Assembly: GCA_029776155.1 (NCBI GenBank)
Contig: JAKOTU010000059.1
Span: forward strand, 1-45,350
Direction of reading: 5' to 3'
Origin: Bacillota bacterium
GTDB taxonomy: Bacteria; Bacillota; Limnochordia; Darwinibacteriales; Darwinibacteriaceae
DNA length: 45,350 nt
Part shown: in pieces, positions 29,628 to 37,480 of the stretch
Layout of the letters: every line of letters starts with the position of its first letter
How positions within the stretch are numbered: the stretch's first letter is position 1
Translations under genes and position numbers: made by a program
The notes under the pieces: model-generated
What the model saw: the letters and a program-made list of their open reading frames with translations, nothing else
Database searches by the model: none
What the model was told of the DNA's origin: nothing

Positions 29628-31130
29628 TTAGGAGGTTACAGTCCAGCTCTTCGCGCTCTCTACCGCCCGGGTCCATCCATCCAGCAGCTGCCGCCGCTCC
29701 TCCGGACCCAACTGGGGCGCGTAAGTGCGGTCTACCTTCCACAGCCTGCGGATTTCCTCCCGGTCCGCCCACACTCCCACTGCCAAGCCGGCTAGATAAG
29801 CGGCGCCCAAAGCCGTGATTTCGAAAACTTGGGGCCTCTGCACCGTCACCTGGGTCACATCAGCTAGGAACTGGCAGATGAAGTTGTTCACCGAAGCGCC
29901 CCCATCCACCTTCAGCTCGGTAAGGGGAAGGGCGGAATCCTCCACCATGGCCGCCACCACGTCCCGAGTCTGGAAAACAACAGCTTCCAGGGCAGCCCGC
30001 ACCAGGTGGGCTTTACCCGTACCCCTGGTCAGGCCCACGATCATCCCCCGTACATAGGGGTTCCAGTGGGGAGCTCCCAGACCGACAAAACTGGGAACAA
30101 AATAGACGCCGCCCGTATCGGGTACAGACAGGGCCAACTCTTCAGTCTCGGCTGCATTTTTGATGATGCCCAGCCCATCGCGGAGCCACTGCACCGCGGC
30201 TCCCGCCACAAACACGCTGCCCTCCAGGGCATATTCCACTTGGCCGTCTAAGCCCCAGGCCACGGTGGTCAGCAGCCCGTTTTTGGAGGTGATCAGGGAC
30301 GGGCCCGTATTCATCAGGATAAACGCTCCGGTTCCGAAGGTGGCCTTCACCATCCCCGGCTCAAAGCAAGCCTGCCCGAACAAGGCGGCCTGCTGGTCCC
30401 CCGCGGCGCCGGCAATGGGAATACCCGCGGGCAGCACCCCAATGTCCGCCGTGCAGCCGTAAACCTCGCTGCTGGAGCGCACTTCCGGGAGCACCGCTTC
30501 GGGAATATCCAAAACCTCTAAAAGCTCCGGATCCCATCTCAACTCCTTAAGGTTAAAGAGCAGAGTGCGGGAGGCATTGGTGTAATCGGTGCAGTGCACC
30601 TGACCTCCCGTGAGTTTGTAAATCAGCCAGGAATCAATGGTACCAAAGGCCAGCCCCCCCTGGCGCGCCCTTTGCTTTAACTCAGGATAGTGATCAAAGA
30701 TCCATTTCAATTTGGTGCCGGAAAAATACGCGTCCAGAACAAGGCCGGTTTTCTCCTTAAAGAGAGGCTCTAGGCCCTGCCTGCGCAGCTCATCGCAGAT
30801 ACCCGCGGTGCGGCGGCACTGCCAGACAATAGCCCTGGTGGCAGGCTCGCCCGTACGGCGGTCCCAGAGCACCACCGTCTCCCTTTGGTTGGTCACGCCG
30901 ATGGCTGCCACCTGGGAAGGGCTCACCTTAGTCTCCACAAAGATGCGCTCCAACAGGCTCTTGGTACCCTCCCAGATCTCCTGGGCGTCGTGCTCCACCC
31001 AGCCTGGCCGGGGATAGTGCTGGGTAAACTCCTCATAGACCTTACCCACCATTTCGGAGCCGCGGTTGAACAGGGTTACCGTGGTTCCTGTCGTCCCTTG
31101 GTCAATGGCCAGCACGAACTTCTCAGGCAT
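29628..31130 (-). CDS. glpK: Glycerol kinase
   Basis: It phosphorylates glycerol to glycerol-3-phosphate. It has 500 residues from the ATG with GGAGG seven bases ahead. The FGGY-family signatures are present: AIDQGTTGTT (8-17), PGWVEHDAQEIWE, GVTNQRET and the C-terminal KVDGGASVNNFICQFLADV. Firmicute glycerol kinases usually carry a His (YHFxG motif) phosphorylated by HPr, just before IPIAGAAGDQQ. Here the segment reads SSEVYGCTADIGVLPAG and has no histidine. The normal partners glpF and glpD are not adjacent; deoC follows and a folate gene precedes. A related FGGY substrate cannot be fully excluded. Confidence 0.92.
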   Translation of the reverse strand: MPEKFVLAIDQGTTGTTVTLFNRGSEMVGKVYEEFTQHYPRPGWVEHDAQEIWEGTKSLLERIFVETKVSPSQVAAIGVTNQRETVVLWDRRTGEPATRAIVWQCRRTAGICDELRRQGLEPLFKEKTGLVLDAYFSGTKLKWIFDHYPELKQRARQGGLAFGTIDSWLIYKLTGGQVHCTDYTNASRTLLFNLKELRWDPELLEVLDIPEAVLPEVRSSSEVYGCTADIGVLPAGIPIAGAAGDQQAALFGQACFEPGMVKATFGTGAFILMNTGPSLITSKNGLLTTVAWGLDGQVEYALEGSVFVAGAAVQWLRDGLGIIKNAAETEELALSVPDTGGVYFVPSFVGLGAPHWNPYVRGMIVGLTRGTGKAHLVRAALEAVVFQTRDVVAAMVEDSALPLTELKVDGGASVNNFICQFLADVTQVTVQRPQVFEITALGAAYLAGLAVGVWADREEIRRLWKVDRTYAPQLGPEERRQLLDGWTRAVESAKSWTVTS

Positions 31131-31150
31131 ACTCAGTCCTCCTTGCACTG

Positions 31151-31164
31151 TGCAGATTTCTGCA
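31151..31164 (-). repeat. Short palindrome ahead of glpK
   Basis: TGCAGATTTCTGCA is a 6-base inverted repeat with a 2-base centre. It lies about ten bases upstream of the glpK ribosome-binding site, between the cyclo-ligase stop and glpK. It could be an operator or a weak hairpin; nothing identifies a binder. Confidence 0.3.
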
Positions 31165-31173
31165 GACTGGTGG

Positions 31174-31731
31174 TTATTTCCTCCCCAACAGCCCCTTCTC
31201 CGTTGCCAAGAAATCTACGGGCCTGTCCCAAGGGTCTGGCTGGAAGGAGCGGATGAAGGAACTATACACCAAGCCCACGGAAGGGGCGCTCACCTCAGCT
31301 AACAGCCGGTCGTAGTAGCCGCCCCCATACCCGATGCGGTAGCCTTCCCTGGTAAAGGCCAGGCCGGGGACGATGATCAGATCCAGCTCTTGTGGGGGCA
31401 GGGTGGGAGCACCGGGGGCGGGCTCCAAAATGCCAAAGGCCGCGGGAATCAGGCTCTCCCTGCCTGCGAACAGCGTAGGGATCAGGGCCCTAGGGCGTTT
31501 CTGCACCACAGGCACATAAATCTCTTTGCCCGCCTGCTGCAGGTCTTCCACAATGCCCCAGGTGTCCACCTCCCACTTAATGGAAAGATAGATCAACACC
31601 CTTTGGGCCTGGGGCCACGGGGGCAGCTCCTTCAGGCATTGCCTGATGGCGGCATCCCACCCCCGGCGCGCCTCCGGGGACACCTGTGCCCTTTCTGCCA
31701 GCAGCTCCTGGCGGAGCTGTTCCTTAGCCAT
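31174..31731 (-). CDS. 5-formyltetrahydrofolate cyclo-ligase
   Basis: It converts 5-formyl-THF to 5,10-methenyl-THF with ATP, recovering folate. It has 185 residues, typical for the YqgN/YgfA family. The C-terminal signature VPGLAFTREGYRIGYGGGYYDRLL is cleanly present (about 122-145), and the N-terminal helix with LRQELLAERAQVSPEAR is normal. The ATG overlaps the end of the M16 peptidase gene by eight bases (ATGGCTAA). glpK follows after about 40 bases. Confidence 0.95.
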   Translation of the reverse strand: MAKEQLRQELLAERAQVSPEARRGWDAAIRQCLKELPPWPQAQRVLIYLSIKWEVDTWGIVEDLQQAGKEIYVPVVQKRPRALIPTLFAGRESLIPAAFGILEPAPGAPTLPPQELDLIIVPGLAFTREGYRIGYGGGYYDRLLAEVSAPSVGLVYSSFIRSFQPDPWDRPVDFLATEKGLLGRK

Positions 31732-33004
31732 GGTTTTTCACCGGCCTGAGGATGGACACACTGGAACGCTCCCAATCCAGAAGCTCGCACAGGGCGCGGT
31801 GCACTTCTTGAGCGGTCACCCCCTGCAAGATCTCTAGATACCTATGGTAGGGCGTTCCTTCGAAGTACTGGGCAGTAATCCGATTGGCGGTGTACTCAAA
31901 AGAATCCAAAGCGGCCAAGAACATGCCGAAAAAGCCCTTCTTCAAGCGCTCCACTTCCCCTTCGTCCACTCCAGAGGCCTGGAGGCGGTTGATAATCCCC
32001 CGCAGCCTTTCATGGAGAGCCTCGGGCTCATCCGTCTCCGAGCTAAGCAGGGAGTGGGCAAAACGGGGATGTCCCCTAAAGCTTGCCCAATACGAATCGT
32101 CTATCAGCTGAGCTTCGTAAAGCTCTGCGTAAGCCTGGGAACTGCGCCCGGCCACGAGCCGCAGACCTAAGGCCATGGCAATCTGCATGCGCAGGAGCTC
32201 CTCACCCCGCCAGATGGGGTCATGTTTGAAACCCAGCATGTAGCGGGGGCGGGAAATGGGCAGCTCTGCTTCGGCCCAGGGTTTGACTATGCTGCTCGGC
32301 TCCTGGGGATCCAGCCTTTCCACACTCGGGCCCGGTTCCCGCCGGGGATAATGGGCGCGCACCAGCGCACACGTTTCTTCCGGGTCCAGATCCCCCACCA
32401 CGACCAAGGCCATGTTCCCGGGTTGGTAAAAGATGTGGTAACAGCTCTCCAGCTCTCCTTTGGTAATGCGCCTCACCGATTCCACCGTGCCGCCAATGTC
32501 CAGGCGGACGGGATGCTGGTGGTAGAGGTTTTCCAACAGGGTGCTCAGGATGCGGTGGTCGGGATGATCTGCATACATGCGCAGCTCCTGCTCGATAATG
32601 CCCTTCTCCTTTTCCACGTTTTCTTCGGTGAGGTGCAGCCTGTTCACAAACTCCAACAGGTAGAGCAAGCTTTCCCGCCAGTTTTCCACGGTGGTGAACA
32701 GGTAGCTGGTCTGGCTGTAGCTAGTAAAGGCATTGACAGATCCCCCGAGGGCCGCGAAGCGGTCAAACACACTCCCGTCGGGCTCTTCAAAAAGCTTATG
32801 CTCCAGGAAATGGGCGATGCCCGGGGGAACCTCCACCACACCCTGCCCCGCGGTTTGGAACTGGGAATCCAAAGAACCGTAGTTCACCGACAAAACCCCA
32901 TAGGTCCGCACAAACTGCTTCCTGGGCAGCACCAGCACGGCCAGACCATTCTCCAAACGCTCTACAAATACTGTTTCGCCGCCAGGCACACTAATCTGTT
33001 CCAT
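31724..33004 (-). CDS. M16 family zinc peptidase, catalytic member (YmfH-like)
   Basis: It has 426 residues. The inverted zinc motif HFLEH (His65, Glu68, His69) and the downstream glutamate block IIEQELRMYADHPDHR are intact, so this subunit should be catalytic. A second M16 half (about 180-420) has YQPGNMALVVVGDLDPEE and a C-terminal region without a motif. It overlaps the preceding M16 gene, which lacks the motif, by 14 bases, as expected of an obligate heterodimer. The pair matches ymfF-ymfH of Bacillus. Substrate is unknown; processing of a small peptide or pheromone has been proposed for related pairs. Confidence 0.92.
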   Translation of the reverse strand: MEQISVPGGETVFVERLENGLAVLVLPRKQFVRTYGVLSVNYGSLDSQFQTAGQGVVEVPPGIAHFLEHKLFEEPDGSVFDRFAALGGSVNAFTSYSQTSYLFTTVENWRESLLYLLEFVNRLHLTEENVEKEKGIIEQELRMYADHPDHRILSTLLENLYHQHPVRLDIGGTVESVRRITKGELESCYHIFYQPGNMALVVVGDLDPEETCALVRAHYPRREPGPSVERLDPQEPSSIVKPWAEAELPISRPRYMLGFKHDPIWRGEELLRMQIAMALGLRLVAGRSSQAYAELYEAQLIDDSYWASFRGHPRFAHSLLSSETDEPEALHERLRGIINRLQASGVDEGEVERLKKGFFGMFLAALDSFEYTANRITAQYFEGTPYHRYLEILQGVTAQEVHRALCELLDWERSSVSILRPVKNHG

Positions 33005-34274
33005 GGTCCGCTCCTTTCTGCGGGGATGGGCGGAGGATGTAGGTGGTGTCCAGCTGCACTTTTTCCATGGCCCGCACCACCGCCTTGCGGTCCACCACCG
33101 CTATAGACTCCACCACTTCCTCTATAGTGCGCATCCGGTCATGGACAATGCCGATGAGATTGCGATCGATGAGCCCCGAGGGGCTGTCGTTCATGCTGTT
33201 CATGGACCTGATCAGCCCCAATTTGGTCTGTTCCAGCTCTTCTGGGCTGATCCGACCTTCCTGGACCTCCCTCACCTGGGCCTCGATGATCTGCAGCGCT
33301 TGGCCCTGCTGCTCAGGGCCGATCCCGGCGCTGATGGTGAGCAGCCCCTTGCTCCCCTCTAGGCTGGACCACACATAGTAGGCCAGTTGGGCCCGCTCCC
33401 GCACATTGATGAACAGCTTAGAGTGGGCAAAACCGCCCAGGATGCCGTTTCCCACCAGTAGGGCGTAATAATCTTCATCCAGGTAAGAGGTGTTGGTGCG
33501 GTAGCCCATGACCACAACGGCCTGCTGTACATCCATGTGCTCTTCGAAATAGCGGGGTTGGCCCACTTCCACCTGTTGGGCAGGCTCCAGCTGGATCTGC
33601 CCCTCCCGCCCGGGGATGAGCTCAGCAAGGAGCTGGGCAGCCTGCTCCGCTTGGGAACCCACCACAAAGATGTCCAAGGGGTAGCTGTGCAGCAGCTTTT
33701 GGTAATGGCCGTACACCTCTTGATTGGCTAAGGAGCGCACCGTGTCCGCATCGCCATATTTGTAGATCCCAAAGGGTTCCCCCTGGCACATGAGGGCTGT
33801 GCAGCGCGCCAGGGCGTAGGCCCGTTTGTCGTTAACTAACCCCTCCAGCTCTTGCAGCAGGGTGTGTTTTTCCTGTTCAAAATAGGGTTCGTGGAAAGAG
33901 CCATTTCCGTAAGGGCGCGAGGCGATTTCCCAAAACGTCTCCAGCCCCCGGCGCATGAGCATGTTCCCTTGCGGGAGGTAGGACGGGTCGATCATCTGAA
34001 ACTGGAACTCGAGGATCTGCCGTTCGCCAATTTTGAGCACATCGGAGCCAAAGTCCGCGGCGTACAGCTCCTCCAATTGGCGGGCCAGATCCAGTGTGGT
34101 GGGCAGCTTCTGGGAACCCCGGCGCAAAAGCAGCGGGACCAGGGCAGTGCTCGCCGCCTCCCAAGGTCTGAGCTCCTGTTGAATAAACACCTTACAAGTC
34201 AGGGTCTTGAACTTATCAGTCGGGCAGAGATGCAGCCGCACCCCCGGGCCTAGTTCGTGCTGGGTGAATTTCAC
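32991..34274 (-). CDS. M16 family peptidase-like protein, non-catalytic partner (YmfF-like)
   Basis: It has 427 residues with the M16 two-domain architecture but no HxxEH: the corresponding region reads LVPLLLRRGSQKLPTTLDLARQLEELYAADFG. The conserved YFEEHMDVQQAVVVMGYRT and YALLVGNGILGGFAHSKLFINVRERAQLAYYVWS fit the R/Y-type half that shapes the cavity of heterodimeric M16 proteases. The start is GTG overlapping the addA stop, with GGAGG seven bases ahead. It likely pairs with the following M16 gene. Confidence 0.88.
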   Translation of the reverse strand: MKFTQHELGPGVRLHLCPTDKFKTLTCKVFIQQELRPWEAASTALVPLLLRRGSQKLPTTLDLARQLEELYAADFGSDVLKIGERQILEFQFQMIDPSYLPQGNMLMRRGLETFWEIASRPYGNGSFHEPYFEQEKHTLLQELEGLVNDKRAYALARCTALMCQGEPFGIYKYGDADTVRSLANQEVYGHYQKLLHSYPLDIFVVGSQAEQAAQLLAELIPGREGQIQLEPAQQVEVGQPRYFEEHMDVQQAVVVMGYRTNTSYLDEDYYALLVGNGILGGFAHSKLFINVRERAQLAYYVWSSLEGSKGLLTISAGIGPEQQGQALQIIEAQVREVQEGRISPEELEQTKLGLIRSMNSMNDSPSGLIDRNLIGIVHDRMRTIEEVVESIAVVDRKAVVRAMEKVQLDTTYILRPSPQKGADHGTD

Positions 34275-37200
34275 AGCATTTCCTCCTCCAGCAGATCCTC
34301 ATCCAGATCTGTAGTCTCTCCAAAAAAACCATCCTTACCAGCACCCCAAGCCTGTTGGCAGTAAGAATTCTGGCTGCACAGCGCGCAAGAACGGCTAGGG
34401 GGAAAGGCGGAAGCCCCCTGCTCTGCTCCCTGCAGAATGCGCCGACAGGTGTCCACAACCCACTGTTCCGTCTCCTCCGCCAAAAGCAGCCGGGGCTCGA
34501 GGGCGTAGAGGCGATTGGGGATCAAGAAGTAGGCCTGCGCGCTTGTCGCGGGCAGCCCAAACTCCCTCGCCATGGCCCAGGCATAGAGCCGCAGCTGCAC
34601 AGTGTAGGCCGCGCCCACCTCGTCCACCTGATCCGCTGTAATCCAGTTGGTCTTAAGGTCCACCACTTCCACCCCTGTATCACCCACAAACACCTGGTCC
34701 ACCAAACCGTTGATGATAAATTCTTCCGCGGGGATGAAGAAACTGCGTTCCTTGTACAGCCGCCCCGGGTCCCCCTGCTGCACGCGCTGGAAAAACTCGC
34801 TGTTCAGATAGGAAAGGATGATCTCCTCCAGCTGTTCCTGCTGGCGCCTTTCCAGCTCCACTCCCTCCAGCCGCGCCGCTTGGCGCACCAGCTGGCTGAG
34901 TTCCCGGGGATCTTGGATCAGCTCCACGACCCGGTGCACAATGCTTCCCCTTTGGGTGGCGCTGAGGCCGCCCGCCCCCTGGGAAACCGCCCTTTCCCTG
35001 GATCGTTCCGGCAGCCCTACGATATGGCGCAGGTAATAATAGCGGGGGCAGCGCTGATAGTTCATGAGCTCGGTTACGGTAAAGACCACCTGCTTGTATT
35101 GGGGCGGCAGCGGTGCGTACGCGGGCCGCTCCAAGCGGGCCTCTTCAGCTGCGGGGAGACTGGCCGCCGGCGGCAGATCGCCGGGGATCTGGGTGTATAG
35201 CTGGGGATCTAGGCCAGCTAAGTGCGCCTGCAGCCAGCTCCACCAGCTTTCCTGCTTCTCCCCGCTGCGGGCACACCAATAAAGCTCCTCTTGGGCCCTG
35301 GTAACCGCCACATAGAGCAGGCGTTTGGACTCGCTGATCTCCTCCCGCTTTTCCTGTTCCTGCACCTGCTCATACTCTTCCATGCCCTTGCAGGTGAGGC
35401 CGTAGTCGGGGTGGTAGAGCACTCTGCCCCCCCTTTTGCGCACAGCTTCACTACTTGTGTCGGCTAAGAATACCACGGGAAACTCCAGACCCTTGGCGCT
35501 GTGGATGGTGCGCAGCACCACCACGTCGGCGTGTTCCGCATCCAGCTGGGCTTCGCCCTCCTTGTGGGCTTCCTGGGCCAAAAGGCGCAGATACCTTACC
35601 TGTTCCGGCACAGTATACACGTCCCGGGCAAACAGATCCCAACTCTGCTCCAGGAGCTTTTCCAGATTGGCCACTTTCTGCGGCCCGAAGGGAAGCTGCC
35701 AGGTCTTTTCCACATAATTGGTGCGCCGCAGAAGCTCAGTGATCACCTGGGGAGCAGGCTGGCGCTTGGCCAGCTGCTGCAGCTCCCCATAATCCTCCTG
35801 GGCCTTTTCCACGGCGGCCCGCTCCTGCGCGCTGAGCCGATCCAGTTTTCCCTGGCGCAGCCAAAACAGGCCTTCATCGGACAAAAGGTAAAAAGGAGAG
35901 CGCAGCACGGCGAACTTGGCCACCTCATCTCCCCCATCCTCCAGCCAGCGGAAATAGTGCAGCACATCTTGAATTTCCTGCTTAGAATAGAACCCCCGTC
36001 CGCTGAGGTTCACATAGGGAACGCCCGCTTCCCTTAAAGCCCGTTCATAAATGTACACGCTGGTCATGGCCCTAAAGAGAATGGAAATATCCTCGTACTT
36101 ATAGCGCCCGCTGTCCACCAACTCCCGGATCTTGAGGGCAATCTGCTGAGCTTCCAGGGCCCTGGCCTCCTCCATGCTCAAATTTTCACCTTCCACATGC
36201 AGGATGGTAACGCAGGGGCGGCCGGCGCCGGCTTTATGGGGCAGGCAGGCCTCAAAGCCAATCGCTTCACCTTGGAGGAGCTGGCCGAAGAGCTGATTGC
36301 AGAACTCGATCAGTTCAGGGGTGGAACGGAAGTTTTTGTCCAGCACAATGCGCCTGCCCCCGTCCCGCACTTCCTGCTCCGTTTGGAGGAACACCCCCAC
36401 ATCCGCGCCCCGAAAGCGGTAAATGGACTGCTTGGGGTCACCGACCACAAAGAGCAGGGCTCCCTGGGCAGTGAAGGCATCCACGATCCGTTTCTGCAGG
36501 GGGTTGGTGTCCTGAAACTCGTCCACAAGGATATGGGTAAAGGGGTAGTCCCGGACTATCTGGGGATCCTGCAGCAGCTCACAGGTGAGCCGCTCCAGGT
36601 CATTGAAGTCCACCAGCCCCCCCAAGCGCTTACGCTCGCTGTACAGTCCATGCACGCGCTCCAGCACCCCGCCTAAATAGGTGAGGATGATCCTGGCCTT
36701 TCCTTCCTCAATCAGCCCCTGGGCAGAGCTGATCAACTCTTTTAGGACGCTGAGCTGCCCAGAGAGTTTGCCCCGAATGCGGCCTAGCTGTTTGCGCAGC
36801 ACCTCCAGGGCTTCCAGGCGCAGGTCGTCGTGGGGCAGGCGCAGCAGCTCCCGCAGATAAGGCCATTCGCTTTTCAGCTCGGACATCACTTGCCCCTGGA
36901 GGGCCGTTGCGGGAACAAGCAGCAGAGCCCGCTCCACTTCCGCCTCCAAGAGCTCCAGGGGAAACTCACCCAGCGGCTCCTTAAAGGTCCTCTGAAAGCG
37001 CAGATCACCCTTGCTCAGCATCTGCCCATAAAGGTCCAGTGCCAAAGCACACACCTCCGACGGTGTGCCCAGTTCACTGGGGGGCGGCAGCTCCTCCACC
37101 ACTTGGGCGGTCACTTCCGCGAGCAGCAGCCTGGTCTCCCACTCTTCCCCCACCCTGAACCGGGGATCCATCCTGGCCTGGAGGGGATGTTCCTGGAGAA

Positions 37201-37480
37201 TGCGCTGGCAGAGGCTGTGGATGGTGGAGATCTGCGCCCGTTCTAGGCTCGGGATCAGCTCTGGGCGCGCTTTACGCAGGCGCTCCTTCATCTCCTGGGC
37301 TGCCTTTTTGGTGAAAGTGATGGCCGCTATCTGGTCCACAGAGATTCCCTGATCTAACAGGTGGAGATACCTTTCCACCAGCACCCTGGTCTTCCCCGAA
37401 CCAGCCCCGGCCACAACGGCCACGGGGCAGTCGATGGTTTCGATGGCTTCTTTTTGGCGTTCTGTAGGTTCAAAAGCCAC
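34271..37480 (-). CDS. addA: AddA-type ATP-dependent helicase/nuclease
   Basis: This is the motor and nuclease subunit of the AddAB double-strand break repair complex. It has 1069 residues. UvrD-like motifs: Walker A AGAGSGKT (24-31), Walker B VDEFQDTN (319-326), GDPKQSIYRFRGAD (347-360) and VVLRTIHSAKGLEFPVVFL. The C-terminal PD-(D/E)XK nuclease has His849 (GSIVHRV), Asp928 and the DLK at Asp941/Lys943. Unusually, Cys811 (QRCPRYYY) and Cys1032, Cys1035, Cys1041 (CALC-x5-C) form the four-cysteine iron-sulfur pattern normally seen in AddB. The start is GTG with a full AAGGAGGTGA site inside the addB end. The M16 gene overlaps its stop. Confidence 0.95.
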   Translation of the reverse strand: MAFEPTERQKEAIETIDCPVAVVAGAGSGKTRVLVERYLHLLDQGISVDQIAAITFTKKAAQEMKERLRKARPELIPSLERAQISTIHSLCQRILQEHPLQARMDPRFRVGEEWETRLLLAEVTAQVVEELPPPSELGTPSEVCALALDLYGQMLSKGDLRFQRTFKEPLGEFPLELLEAEVERALLLVPATALQGQVMSELKSEWPYLRELLRLPHDDLRLEALEVLRKQLGRIRGKLSGQLSVLKELISSAQGLIEEGKARIILTYLGGVLERVHGLYSERKRLGGLVDFNDLERLTCELLQDPQIVRDYPFTHILVDEFQDTNPLQKRIVDAFTAQGALLFVVGDPKQSIYRFRGADVGVFLQTEQEVRDGGRRIVLDKNFRSTPELIEFCNQLFGQLLQGEAIGFEACLPHKAGAGRPCVTILHVEGENLSMEEARALEAQQIALKIRELVDSGRYKYEDISILFRAMTSVYIYERALREAGVPYVNLSGRGFYSKQEIQDVLHYFRWLEDGGDEVAKFAVLRSPFYLLSDEGLFWLRQGKLDRLSAQERAAVEKAQEDYGELQQLAKRQPAPQVITELLRRTNYVEKTWQLPFGPQKVANLEKLLEQSWDLFARDVYTVPEQVRYLRLLAQEAHKEGEAQLDAEHADVVVLRTIHSAKGLEFPVVFLADTSSEAVRKRGGRVLYHPDYGLTCKGMEEYEQVQEQEKREEISESKRLLYVAVTRAQEELYWCARSGEKQESWWSWLQAHLAGLDPQLYTQIPGDLPPAASLPAAEEARLERPAYAPLPPQYKQVVFTVTELMNYQRCPRYYYLRHIVGLPERSRERAVSQGAGGLSATQRGSIVHRVVELIQDPRELSQLVRQAARLEGVELERRQQEQLEEIILSYLNSEFFQRVQQGDPGRLYKERSFFIPAEEFIINGLVDQVFVGDTGVEVVDLKTNWITADQVDEVGAAYTVQLRLYAWAMAREFGLPATSAQAYFLIPNRLYALEPRLLLAEETEQWVVDTCRRILQGAEQGASAFPPSRSCALCSQNSYCQQAWGAGKDGFFGETTDLDEDLLEEEML

